From Letharia columbiana (Eukaryota; Ascomycota; Lecanoromycetes; Lecanorales; Parmeliaceae): a stretch of DNA of 64,000 bases. The number at the start of each line of letters is the position of its first letter. Position 1 is the first letter of the stretch. The translations under genes were made by a program, and so were the position numbers. The notes beneath the pieces are model-generated. The model did no database searches, had not been told where the DNA came from, and worked only from the letters and a program-made list of their open reading frames with translations. Where the stretch lies: positions 124,001 through 188,000 of the forward strand of contig NW_023501110.1 in NCBI RefSeq assembly GCF_014066305.1, read 5' to 3'. Shown piece after piece: positions 8,707 to 19,495 of the stretch.

Positions 8707-11396
8707 TCAGTCGCTCTCTGACCACAGGGCTACGAAGAATAGTAGAACAAACAGAAGCAGAGCGAGTAGTTGTCCCAATGTGTTCTCCAGCTTTGCGTAC
8801 AGAACCACGTACAATAGAGCCAGAGCAAGCATGAGCGCAGCCACTCGAATGCATCCGTTCAAAGAAGGTTTTGGGTGCGGAGTCGGCAGAGATTGGCGCT
8901 TTGCCTTTGGAGTCGAACTCTTGTCCACGTTTGCGATGTGCGTCTTTGATTTCTCAGGGATTGCAGAATTGCCGGGGTCCGGGGATGACTGCAGCAGAAT
9001 CGGAGACTTCTTGATCTTCTGAAGCGGCTTCGCAGACTTTTCCGAGTTATGGGCCTTCTCGATTGGCTTTGATCTCGGCTGGATATGTCCATCTTGTAAT
9101 CTTGGCCGGTACACTGCACGTTTACCTGAAGTCACATCATTCTGAGAAGGAACAGTAGCCATTTGGCTTTCACCTCGCAAGACTTCTGCAAAATCCACTG
9201 GCTTTGTTTGAGTCCCAGCATTGCAATGTTCAGTATGCACTGGCACTGTCTGAGTCTGAGCATCGTAGTGATTTCGGTATTGAAATACTGAATAGTGCTC
9301 TGTCGTCACTTGCGTCCTCTCTTCTGGCCGGGCTTCGAGACTGTCTTTGTCTCCCACTTTTGAAACGATCGCTGGGGGTTGGAGAGAGCCCGTTCCCGCC
9401 TGCACGTAGGCGAATTTGCCGTCCACCAACTCTCCAGAATCTTCCAGTCCTTGCTGTGATTCGGTTGCTGTCGAAGGACTATGAATTTTTATGTTGAGGG
9501 GACTTTGAAGACCCTCCAACTCCTCCTTTGGTACAATCTCAGTTGAGGCACCGGTGTGGTCTTCGCTAGACGGTTCTTGCAATAACCCCGACTCCCAATT
9601 TGCATCAGATTCGGCTTGGGAATTGTGTTCATCTCCGTCTGCAATCTTTTGTGGATAGCCAGACTCTTGACCTGGCTCATCATCCATTTTCGCGCCATCG
9701 TTCTTCCCATCTGGCTGTTCTCGCAGGTCCATCGGCTCCTGATCTTGCTCAATATCCAGTTGGACACCATCTTCCACCCCATCTGGCTGTCTTTGCAAGT
9801 CCTCAGATTCTTGATCTTGCTCATTGTCTATTTGGATCGTATCTTTCTCCCCATCTGGCTGTCCTCGTAAATACCCAGATTCCCGATCTGGCTCATTGTC
9901 CGTTTGCGTACCATCTTTCCCCCAATCCACCGATCCTTGCAGGTTCTCAGACCCATGATCTGACCCATTGTCCGACGAAAGATCAACGGTTTGTCCGCCT
10001 CGTAGTGCTTGTTGGTTTTCCGACACCTGACCTGGAACGACATCTGGTGGGTCCCAGTCTGGTACCCCTTCCTCAAAGTCGCGCGACCCGATATTAACCT
10101 CAACCCAACGTTCATCATCTGCCACTAGATCCGAAGCGCGGGAGTCAATTTTCAAAATCTCTCCCTGAATTGAGACATCGTGATAATCCAATAGTTCAAA
10201 GTTCTTCCCTCTTTTGTAAAAAGTGTTGGGGAAGGCAGCGTACTGGATGTTCCAATCGTCTCCCAACACGTTCTGCGAACTTATGGTCCAATGGAAGTCA
10301 TCCACAAACCTCATCACTCCGCGCCTCAATCCCCCTATGTTGAACAGAAATTCAAGATGTTCCCACTCTTGGCCAACACGCATGCAGAGACAGATCTTGC
10401 GAAGACTTATCATGTCCTCCAAGTCTACAAGGACGTGGTCGAAGTCTATTTCGTTAGTCCGTGCCGCTTCGAGCTGCTCGCGATTAAAGGTAGAACATCG
10501 GGACATCAGTTCCTCAATCTGCTGGGGGTTCCACTTTTGCCTGTTTATGACAAGATCCTTGAGACACAATGAGGTGATTGTATCGACCTGGAATAGCCGA
10601 GGCCCTACTTGCAAACCGCGACCAAGCTTGCAGAATGTTGCTAAGTCTTGGAAGTTGGCTAGATAGTAGGATTTGCAAGCGTAGAAGATCGGAAAGGCTT
10701 CTAGGTAGATCTGACGACAGGCCTCCAGGACCGTGAGACATGAAGCCTTGAGGTCGACGAAGGTTGCGAGCGATATTGGAGGTCTTTCGAGGGTAATGGT
10801 GCTCAGGGCACGGTAGTCCCAGCCGGCAAATGGAGAAGGTCCAGCCAATAAGTTGCGGTAGACTTGCTGGCGTGTCTCAGGAGCCAATCCGCCAAGGCTG
10901 GTTTTGAGGAAAGGTCGCAGTATCGCTTGTTTTGAGGCCTCATACAAGCTTTGTATCTGGGCTGCCGTTATTTGAGGGTCTGGCCAGTAATGCGCCACAA
11001 GTTCCCTAAAATTACGATTAGATTGGGAAAGACAACGACAGGATTTGATATGAAGGCTCACCAGCACTGTTGCGGAGTTTTCTTCGACGATTGAAAGACT
11101 GGATGCACATGCTTTGAGTCCGACAAGTATTGATTGACATAGTCGCCAACCTTGATCAGCTCGTCTTGTAGAAGCTGCTCGCGAGCGTGATTGTCCGGCA
11201 CTCGCTCTGCCGTAGCATTGCGAAGAGCATCCAGGCTCGATCCAACATGAGAGAAGAATTGGCCCTTCATCCAATGAGTTGTGTCATCGGCAGAGAACTT
11301 TTCATTGCCATGGCGTTTGCCTTCGGGCGAAGAGTTTGAGTGGATTCGTTTCGTACCCCTAGGAAATTGACGATTTGGTGCCATGGCTTCCAGCAC
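8707..11396 (-). CDS. CRQIY-type paralogue with acidic 24-residue repeats and two C-terminal TM helices
   Basis: Two exons (11396-11062 and 11005-8707) give 877 residues. The intron at 11006-11061 is textbook (donor GTGAGC, branch CTAATC, acceptor TTTTAG) and keeps frame across CAGTGCTG/GGAACTTG. The N-terminus begins MLEAMAPNRQ; a second ATG (11384) fits better with the MAP start of the paralogues. Family blocks present: LGGLAPETRQQVYRNLLAGP, ATFVDLKASC, ACRQIYLEAFPIFYACKSYY, LRKICLCMRVGQEWEHLEFL. Then comes an acidic region with about five copies of a 24-residue unit (core QPDGEKDTIQIDNEQDQESE), period 72 bases around 9700-9960. The C-terminus has two hydrophobic stretches (VAALMLALALLYVVLY and LLALLLFVLLFFVALW), so it is probably membrane-anchored. 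Role unknown. Confidence 0.8.
9640..9970 (-). repeat. 72-bp in-frame tandem repeats in the acidic linker
   Basis: The plus-strand string CCATCTGGCTGT recurs at about 9707, 9779 and 9851, exactly 72 bases apart, with more diverged copies on either side. Translated on the minus strand these are 24-residue acidic units. The period is a multiple of three, so copy-number change would keep the reading frame. Confidence 0.75.
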
Positions 11397-12058
11397 TACC
11401 GAAAGACTCTCGCAACCTATCCTAGAGTCAAGAGGTTATGGTCAGGGACAAAGAGCCAATTCTAAGAATCAAAGTGGTGTGATGAAGGAGGAAGGTGGAA
11501 GTCCGAGGGGAGAGTGCGCAGATATATGATTTTATCCCCTCTCTCGGAAAATTGTGTTGTCAACAAATCTGCGTTATGGTTGTTCCCTGTGTTCTGTAGT
11601 GTCAATCTACTCGTGAACGCCACGAACAGATAGACGGAATGTGACGATCCAAACCACACCGTTCCACCAGTATCAAGTCTGAAAAGAAAAGATGGCTGGA
11701 ATGATAGTAACAGTCTTGATCGAGCGTACTTAGATGCCTGTGGGATTCTTGGCATTGGGCCTGGTTGCGCAACGCACTGATCCACTTTGCCAACTCTACA
11801 ATCATGACTCGGACAGTAATCATTTCTATGTGCGTTTCAAGACTCTTTATCACTACGATTTCAAGGCCGCTAATATACCCAAATCTATACAAGAAGTGAA
11901 GATCCCTGGAGTCACGAAACAATAAGTGACATTCGGGTGAGTAATCTTCTCAGAACCTTCAGCTTGTTCGACTTACTGTGTGGCACTGCATGTCAATTTA
12001 GTTCTGCCAGTCTATGAACCGCCAGCGCTTCAACTGTTCTCTGCGACTTTACTGTTGG
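11397..12058. other. Intergenic between paralogues, no gene seen
   Basis: This is the upstream region of the 8.7-11.4 kb gene and downstream region of the 12-13.9 kb gene. Open frames of up to 107 codons exist on the minus strand but have no recognisable features. Confidence 0.4.
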
Positions 12059-13888
12059 TCAGGGCACCAGCGTCCGTCCCGACGTTTCGTCACGGCCATG
12101 CCCATCGCACAACCCTGATCCTATGCTGAGAGCACCGAACTTGTCCACCATGGCTAGCATCTTCCAATGCATACGTTTCTCCAATGGCGCATTAATGTCC
12201 ACCTCCACGAAGCGTTCTTGTCCTTGTTCCAGCCCTGGAGCCTGAGTATCATTCATCAAGATCCGTCGTTGGATATCAATCTCGTCGAAACTGAGCTCCA
12301 CATCTCCTTTTCCCTTTTTCCAACCGTCTCCTAAAAAACAAGCATGCTGAACTTTCCATTCTTCTTCAGGATTTTGTAAACGCAGCACCCAGTGAGACTC
12401 ATCTAGAAAATCGATAACTCCTCGGTTCATGCGCGGTAGACGAAATAGTAACTCTACATACCCGAGCTCTTCACCGACGCGCATGCAGATATAAAGCTTT
12501 CGCAGACTCTCCAATTCTGCTAGCCTGTAACAGCCCAACACTGTGACAAACGAAATTAGGGAGAATTGTGGCTGATGCAAGCTTTTTGACTGACAGACAA
12601 GGTTTTTTACACATAGAGAAGTAATCGTGCTGCTCCGAAGTGGTGAGTCGAAAAGGTAGCCGAGTCTCATGAATAGTGAGAACTCTTTGATGTTGTCAGT
12701 GTAGTAGGACGTACGTGCATAGAACAACGGATAAGCTTCGACATAGATTCGACGACATGTTTCCAGAATGTCAAGGCACGAAGCTTGAAGATGGGTGAAC
12801 GTTGTTGTTGGTGGACCCGGCCCATTTGCGTTCTTGGGCTCAGCACGAATGCCTTGTGCAGTCAGTTCTTGGCCTGCGTGCGTGGGTGGAGTGGCCACTA
12901 GTTCGTGATACATTCTTAACCGAAGTTCTGGAGGTAGCTTTCCTAGAAGAGTCTGGTGGAAAAGTCGTGGTTGATACAGCTCCGCGTTGACGTCAACCTC
13001 CACCAATATTTCACGTCCCATGGGTCTCCCAGATGAAAGAAGCTCACGATAAGCTCGCAGAGTGTAAACGAACTCTGGTCGCGCGGCGTCGAGGCGTAGC
13101 TCTCTTCGTCGTTGAACGTACCAACAATGGGACCCAAAGCATCGCAGGTAAGTGTGCTGTCGATTGAAAAAGGTCCGTAGGATGGCAACATGCATACGTT
13201 CCTCACCCTGACTCATATCCATATAGATTCTGCGAAGATTTTTGCAATCCGTCAATAGGTTGAAAGCGCCCGTGACCTCCGGATCCGTCCTTCCGCGACG
13301 GCAGGAGATGTAGCCTTCGCTGTGAAGGTAAAACACGCCGGTATCATAATGGTAATGTGGTACTTCTTGCTCTTGGAATGGTTCTTGTAATAAGAGGCTT
13401 CCAACACGAAAAGCTTCGAGATTCGAGCGGCCAGTTGGCCCAATGCCGACGAGAAAGCGAGAAAGCTCTTGTGCATTTGCAAAGTAGGGTAAGGCGCTAC
13501 CATAGAAGGTGGGAGAAGCTTCGAGGTTGATCTGGCGACAGGTTCGTAAGATTGAGAGACCAGAGCCTTTCAAGTGAATGAAGCGTGGAGAGGCAGTTGA
13601 TGAGGATCCGTCTAGAAGTGCCTTCTCAGTAGCAAGTGGAACCTTCCGAAATTCGTTGTCTGCTCGGGATTGTGGTCCCACCAGCAGCTGCTGATAGATT
13701 TTGACACGAAGCTCGGGAGGTAGCTTGCCCAGAGCGGTACGAAGGAAGGGTTGCGCTTCGTGTCTTTTCTGGACTTCTAGGAGGCGAGCAAGTGTAAATA
13801 GCTTCTTTTGTTCCGCTTCCGGACCACGATCCTTACGGTTCAAGAGTTTCTGTTTCCTAGAGAGTTTGACTTGACGCTGAGGCGCCAT
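12059..13888 (-). CDS. CRQIY-type paralogue with the family domain duplicated in tandem
   Basis: A 609-residue single-exon protein. A basic N-terminus (RQVKLSRKQKLLNRKDRG) precedes two copies of the family domain. Copy 1 (about 45-300): FLRTALGKLPPELRVKIYQQ, PRFIHLKGSG, TCRQINLEASPTFYGSALPY, LRRIYMDMSQGEERMHVAIL. Copy 2 (about 305-590): FHQTLLGKLPPELRLRMYHE, TTFTHLQASC, TCRRIYVEAYPLFYARTSYY, LRKLYICMRVGEELGYVELL. Copy 1 ends with an EILVEVDVNA block and copy 2 with RFVEVDINAP, which marks the duplicated boundaries clearly. Copy 2 is closer to the other paralogues. Unlike the other two genes it lacks a C-terminal membrane helix. A decayed relative lies at 18.3-18.96 kb. Function unknown. Confidence 0.8.
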   Translation of the reverse strand: MAPQRQVKLSRKQKLLNRKDRGPEAEQKKLFTLARLLEVQKRHEAQPFLRTALGKLPPELRVKIYQQLLVGPQSRADNEFRKVPLATEKALLDGSSSTASPRFIHLKGSGLSILRTCRQINLEASPTFYGSALPYFANAQELSRFLVGIGPTGRSNLEAFRVGSLLLQEPFQEQEVPHYHYDTGVFYLHSEGYISCRRGRTDPEVTGAFNLLTDCKNLRRIYMDMSQGEERMHVAILRTFFNRQHTYLRCFGSHCWYVQRRRELRLDAARPEFVYTLRAYRELLSSGRPMGREILVEVDVNAELYQPRLFHQTLLGKLPPELRLRMYHELVATPPTHAGQELTAQGIRAEPKNANGPGPPTTTFTHLQASCLDILETCRRIYVEAYPLFYARTSYYTDNIKEFSLFMRLGYLFDSPLRSSTITSLCVKNLVCQSKSLHQPQFSLISFVTVLGCYRLAELESLRKLYICMRVGEELGYVELLFRLPRMNRGVIDFLDESHWVLRLQNPEEEWKVQHACFLGDGWKKGKGDVELSFDEIDIQRRILMNDTQAPGLEQGQERFVEVDINAPLEKRMHWKMLAMVDKFGALSIGSGLCDGHGRDETSGRTLVP

Positions 13889-14410
13889 GGTTTGAACGTT
13901 GACAGGTCACAGAGAGAGAAACTAAAGTCGTGGATGTGAAAGCGCCTTTGTTTTCAAGCAATGGTGAAGATGCAGCCCAAAGCTCTTCAGAATTGTCTCA
14001 GCATCGCCAGAAGTCCAAGTATTCGTACTGCATAATGATCTGAGGAAGGAAGAGTTGATACGTAAAGATGGAGGCAGGATGGGTTGTGGGGTTGTTGTAC
14101 AAGTCCCGAAGTTGTAGGTGTTGACGACCGTTCAAGGTCAGCCCAACCTCTGCTCCCGCGATAGCGATAGCGCGTTCCGGAACTTTCATCCACCGAGGTA
14201 GATGACTCATGACTACTGGAGTGTTGAAGGCATTCCCAAATGCTAACGCTGCAATTTTACTGCTCATTTGCAAAACGCACACTCGCCTTCCTTACTTACA
14301 TTCCCATCATTGACAATCCTCATCCACCAACTACCCACCAAGACCTTGTTTTCATCACAAAATACATACTCTTTCGACCGCACGACCTTACCTCTCTAGC
14401 AGCTACAATC
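13889..14410. other. Divergent promoter region
   Basis: This is the shared upstream region of the minus-strand domain-duplication gene and the plus-strand coiled-coil gene. Pyrimidine-rich sequence before 14411 is typical of fungal 5' leaders. The plus-strand frame is open from an ATG at 14240, so a longer N-terminus is possible, but 14411 has the better start context (ACAATCATGTCA). Confidence 0.4.
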
Positions 14411-17339
14411 ATGTCACTATCTAGAGTAGGCATTCGCGTGCTCGAAGCCATGAGATCCGCAATCGGATGGGCTGCACGCAGGAAGATGGAACCGTTCTCT
14501 GCGCCAGACATGGAGCGGATTCCAGCCTTCCGAGAGAAAGACCGTGTCACAAGCACTTCATCTCACTGGATGGTCGAAAACAACGACACCGACATGTGGG
14601 CTGAACGGTTCAGAGTTGCCCTCGCTGCTCCCCACTGTATCACTCCAGACCACTCTGGTATGTACCCTTGGAAACACAGTATCCATATTTCGGTCTACTT
14701 CTCTCCTTTTAAGATGTGTTTCCGGTAGTAAACAGCTGTCTACCCTTTCGGGCTATCTTCTTGCCAAGTTTGATATCTTGACGAAGCGTTGCTGACTACG
14801 AGAATTCGTAGCTCGTGACCAAGCCTCCAATACCGAATCAGTCGAAAGCACATCTGCGAATACTGAAGACATACAAATGGTCCCACTTGTGCCAAAAAAC
14901 GCCATGGAAGAAGCTATTCGTCTTGAGGCCGACCCCAAAGGCCTGTATAGCCGTGATTTGATAGACACTGCTGGTCTCGTTAAAAACATCAGAAAGCGAC
15001 ACAGAGACGCCATTGAGGAACATAGAAAGGACAAAGACGTCATGCGGATAGAGAAAGAAAACCTGCAGCACAGGTTTGATGATGAGAAAGAGCGTTTGTG
15101 TGGCATCATTCGCGGTCAAAATGAGGCGCTGAAATCGAGAAATGAACAACGGCAACAGATTTGCGACAACAACTGCGAGCTCCAATTCAAACATCAAGAC
15201 TTGCTCGACGACAACAAAGCCAAGGATAGCCGTATCATTGAGCTGAAAGAGAAGGTGGAGGCAACGATTGAAACATGCAATAGAGTCACACAAGGCTCGG
15301 TGGTCTCTTTGAAGATCGCAGATAAACAGATGGAGCATCGGATTACCCGCATAAAAATCAAACATCAAGAAGAAATAGCAGAAATTCGCGGGTGGAATTC
15401 GACACTACAAGAGCGAATGAAGATTGCTCGCAGATTGCAGCCAGTCATCGTGCTTCACAGGGATCAGGTGGGTACTGTGTGTAAACTGCATGAAAGTTTA
15501 GTCCAGATGAAGATAGCGAAGACGGAGGAACTGGCTGCGAAGGAAAACGAGAACGAGGAACTCCGTGCCCGCAATGACCGCCAAGAGCGGGAGATTCGTG
15601 ATCTAAAGATCGTAGCCAAGGCAGATGGGGAGGTCCTCCAGAAAACCGATAAGTTGCTAAGCGACACACGGAAGGCCCTCAGCGAAGCCAAAGGCAAGAT
15701 CGAGAACCACCAACGCGAGGTTACAACTTTGAACCAGTGGGGAAAGGTGTGGGAGAATGGTTACCGTTCTAGAGGCAAAGAATACACGACGCTCGAGAGT
15801 GAGATGAACACTCTAAGGGCAAATCAGCGCATGGAACTTATCAGAGCTGAGGCTAAGAATGAAGGTCTGCAAACAAGGGTTGATTCTCTTCAGATAGCCA
15901 AGGATAGAATGGATAAAGACTTGGAATGCTGGGAGAACGGGCACGGTGGCAGTCCGAGGTCGTCCAAGCCATATCATAAAGACAAACAACCAGGAGAAGA
16001 CGCAGAATCCTTGGCAAAGGGGTTGAAGGCTGAGAACGCTAGAGCAGATGCACTTCAAAACAGTGTTAATGCCCTGCAAGCAGAGAAAGATGTCTTGGAG
16101 AGACAGCTAGGAATTGCGGCGAATGCATACAATCCGCAAATCCAGGAGCAAGTGAAGCGCCTACAGAGCGAAAACCAGAGATTGGGCAAGACGGCAGAGG
16201 AAGCAGCACTGCTGAAGATAGAACTGGAGGCGGAATTCGCAGCTGCCGAGAAGGAGCGCGAAGATCGACTCACTAATAGGACGAAAGAGCTCGAACTCGG
16301 CTTCGAGAACTTTGACAAGCTCCGTGACCAATTGCTTTTGCACAAGCGAGGCCTGGAGGAAGAACACGATAGGGAGGTTGTTGCTGACAATCTCCGGTGT
16401 CAGATCGAACGCCAAAAGCTAGAAGCCCAACTGAAGGCAGTCTCGGAGGAAAAAGAGAAGGAGATACTGCGCGAAAAGGAAGACTTGCAGAGCCAGAAAG
16501 CTGAGCTGGCAACGCAAGTGAGAAACCTTATTTCCAACGGCCAAAACCTCGTCAAGATGAAGGCTCGAGCCCATAAAGCCGAGAAAGAGGTACTCGAACT
16601 TCAGGTGGCCGAGGCCAATAACCGAAACCATCGAGACTCGATTCAACGAAATCTGGAGAATGAACTTCAGAGCCAGAGACGAGACGCACAGCGTCACTTG
16701 GACCTCCTCAACGAAGAAATATACACGATGGCGGAAGATCCAAGACTACTGGATCTTCACAACGAACTCCAGAGAGCAAATTGTAGCATGAATATTTTCA
16801 ACTACAATGTGACATATGTTGGGGTGAACAGCGAGGCTTTAGGCCAAAATATGTTCGGTGCGGACTTCTGTGATTCGGATGTGCGTCTCCTCCAAGATGC
16901 AGGACGACCTGTGCTTCTCGCACAACTCCAAGCGGCGAAGCGGACATTGAATGAATTGGGACGTCTCCTGGCCGAGAATCCTGAGGTCGACATGGACAAG
17001 GCTCTCTCACTCGTTAGGGCACCGCGAGGTGACGAGGATGCCGCTCAACCAGTCGATGATATCTTCGACCTATGGAACGAAACTGAACAACCTGCGCCTC
17101 AATCAAACCCGCGGAAGCGCTCCGGAGCGCCTTTAGGCCACCCAACATATGGCGACCATCAGGACAACCCCGCTTTCGATGACTGGGGAGTCAAAGACCA
17201 CGAGGTTTCAATGGGCGCTAGACTCTCTACGCCGGAGGACATTTCGAAGCGACACAAAATTCTACCAAAGTCTCGTCTCAACGGAGGACCAACCTTCGTT
17301 CCTCTCGAGAATATAGACCCAGCAATTCGCGACCAGTGA
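14411..17339 (+). CDS. Long coiled-coil protein, family member A (924 aa)
   Basis: Two exons (14411-14657 and 14812-17339). The 154-nt intron has donor GTATGT and acceptor ATTCGTAG, and keeps frame (ends phase 1). Residues about 1-80 are a basic, amphipathic leader. A pre-coil motif at about 115-190 (AIRLEADPKGLYSRDL, GIIRGQNEAL) matches the 1704-aa protein downstream (EIRGLVDPEGRYGPDL, RIISGQNAML). A very long coiled coil follows to about residue 770. A predicted helical post-coil domain at about 780-870 (nt 16747-17020, LHNELQRANCSMNIFNYNV through AQLQAAKRTLNELGRLLAEN) is shared with the 1704- and 1036-aa proteins. The tail is polar with FDLWNETEQP. No TM helix and no GWT module are seen. 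Likely a structural or scaffold protein; the family is not recognised. Confidence 0.8.
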
Positions 17340-18299
17340 TTACTCAATATCTTCTCATTGAACAGCACGCTTCATCTTCCCACCTAAGCTTTGCATCAGC
17401 ATTGCTTTGTGGGGGGCTTGCGATAGATTTACCCTAGGACTCGACGGCATTTTTCAACGATATGTGTCTAGGCTATGATTCAAGGTCGTGCTGACATTTG
17501 TTACCATTCTTCATTCTATTGTAATAACTCCGTCCCACATTCTTCAGCTGTGCTGAAGCGGTCAGCTGGGCTGACGCGGTGGGCAACGGAGCGATCCACC
17601 TGGCTGTTTCGAGATATCGAAGCGGTAGGCTATGGGTCTGATACTTTCTAATAGTGCTCGCGAGGGTTCATTTTAGGGGCAGTATTTGAGACTAGGTGGA
17701 GGTTTGGTGTCTTGTGACTTGAAAAGATCTGGATTGATGGATGGCGGAAATACATCTTCATACGAAGAGGCCTGGATGAAGCAACTCCAGAATGGTCTGA
17801 AGGAATGAATGACAGAGATGTTGCGTTCTTTTACAGATAGGATAGAGGCGTTGGCGTTTGTGGTCGATAGCAACAGAAATAAATCGACAGATTCTTGTCC
17901 GGAAGACTTCTCCATTGTTTCTCTAGTTGCACGTTCTCGTCTCTTCGACCTAGCGGCGCAGAAGTGATCGAGATTAAAGATTCCGTTGAGTAAAGCAAGT
18001 AATGATATGATTGGTTGAAGTCACTATGATGTGAGGTACCGCCTGATTGCGCCAAGACGCTGACCCGCTCTGCGTAGAGTACATGTCAGTATGAGGAGCG
18101 TGTATTTGGCTAGCGGGCTTGTTGCAGAACAGTGCTCCCACATAACTACATCTGTTCAACAGACTTGGGCTCAGCTCTTGCTGTATCCTTGCAACAATCA
18201 AGATCCTCAATCAGGAGCTGTGATTCCAATGGCATGGCTTTATGTGTTGCTATGTCCAATGCTTCTCGTCGCGCTCTTTTACACGTCATACCCAGTGGG
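17340..18299. other. Intergenic, no gene seen
   Basis: This is the 3' region of coiled-coil gene A and sequence up to the pseudogene. Short imperfect repeats such as CTGAAGCGGTCAGCTG / CTGACGCGGT occur near 17552-17580. I see no gene. Confidence 0.35.
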
Positions 18300-18960
18300 A
18301 ACTACAGCGTATTTGTAAATTTCCTTGTACTTTGCTCAATCCCAGATATCATTGATAGAAACTTGATATACCCCAGCTCTTCGTCTGCACGCATGCACAA
18401 ACTTGTTTTTCGAAGACCACTCGAAACCTTCAGGACTGAGTGAGCACGGGATGCTGCAAACCCCCCCGCGAGGAGAGTCTTGCGTAACATGCATGGGAAC
18501 AATATAGGTGCTAACATCATCCCCAGTTTGAGCGAGGGCAGACGCCAACAAGGATGTTGATACAGAGGCAAGTGACCACTTGCTGCGGACTGACTGCGGG
18601 TCGAAAAAGACACCATAGTCTCTAAGTCGAAAATGAATTTAACGGCAGTCCATTGGATGGTAGGACAAGAGTTTTTCAGATGTGTGATCGATGGACTACT
18701 GATGGAGCTGATATCGCGGGTAGCAAATCTGTGAACTAAACATGGTGATAGGGCTGCTGGCAGTTCATGGTGACTTGGATACGAAGCTCCAAAGCTAGCT
18801 TTCCTAGGATCCTTCCAAACAAATGTCATGGTTAGAGCTTTCCTTGGGCATTCAAGAAACGAGCAAACGTGGAATGATTCTTTTGGTTTGATTTGACCCC
18901 GGGTATCTGCGCCTCAAGAGCTCGCGGTCTTAAGGAGCATATTTTGAGATTGGAGTCTTG
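18300..18960 (-). pseudogene. Decayed copy of the CRQIY-type family
   Basis: Minus-strand translation recovers the family in order but across frames and stops. Near 18890-18850, NQKNHSTFARFLNAQGKL matches QKKLFTLARLLEVQKRH of the 12-13.9 kb gene. It is followed by two in-frame stops, then LFGRILGKLALELRIQV (matching LRTALGKLPPELRVKIY). In another frame come ITHLKNSC (FTHLQASC) and a blurred copy of the TCRQIY block. Finally, at about 18420-18300, LRKTSLCMRADEELGYIKFL matches LRKLYICMRVGEELGYVELL. The middle region is scrambled. The copy looks single-domain. Decay is too advanced for expression of the full domain, although one open stretch of 175 codons remains. Confidence 0.75.
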
Positions 18961-19495
18961 TGCTTTTGGAGGACAAAGAGGTGGGTTGGAGGTGTGCATG
19001 AAAAGCTCTTTGTTGTCAAGCTGGCACTTCTAGAGTGGCTCCTTTTCATTCTTGATTCCATCTACCCTAGAAAACAGCAGCCACCGATAGCATAGAATGG
19101 TGAAGCTAAGATTGTGGGTGATGGGGAGGAAAGGTTCTTACGCTAGCAGCTGAGGTCTCGCAAGTGTTGAAAAATTGCTCCAGCGGTGGCGAAGCAGTAA
19201 GTTCTTTGTTCATAGCAAATCCAAGAGCGATGAGTCAGCTCGAGGTGTACTTTGGCCGCGCGGAACGTATCTGGTGTTGAGGAGATTTCCCATGACAACG
19301 CTTAAACACCGACCTTTATTTTTTCTACAACAACGCTCACGCCTTCAACTTTCCACAACCTACAGCATACACATACCTCAACCACACCCAAGATCCCATG
19401 TTCACAATTAGTCCTGTATCGCTCATAACTTTTCCATAAAAGTGTTTGACGCACATTGTTGGCAGCTACCCATCCAGGTCACGCAACTCCCACTG
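18961..19495. other. Upstream region of the 1704-aa coiled-coil gene
   Basis: No gene seen. The last 200 bases before the start are pyrimidine- and CA-rich (for example ACACATACCTCAACCACACC), typical of a fungal promoter and 5' leader. Confidence 0.4.
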
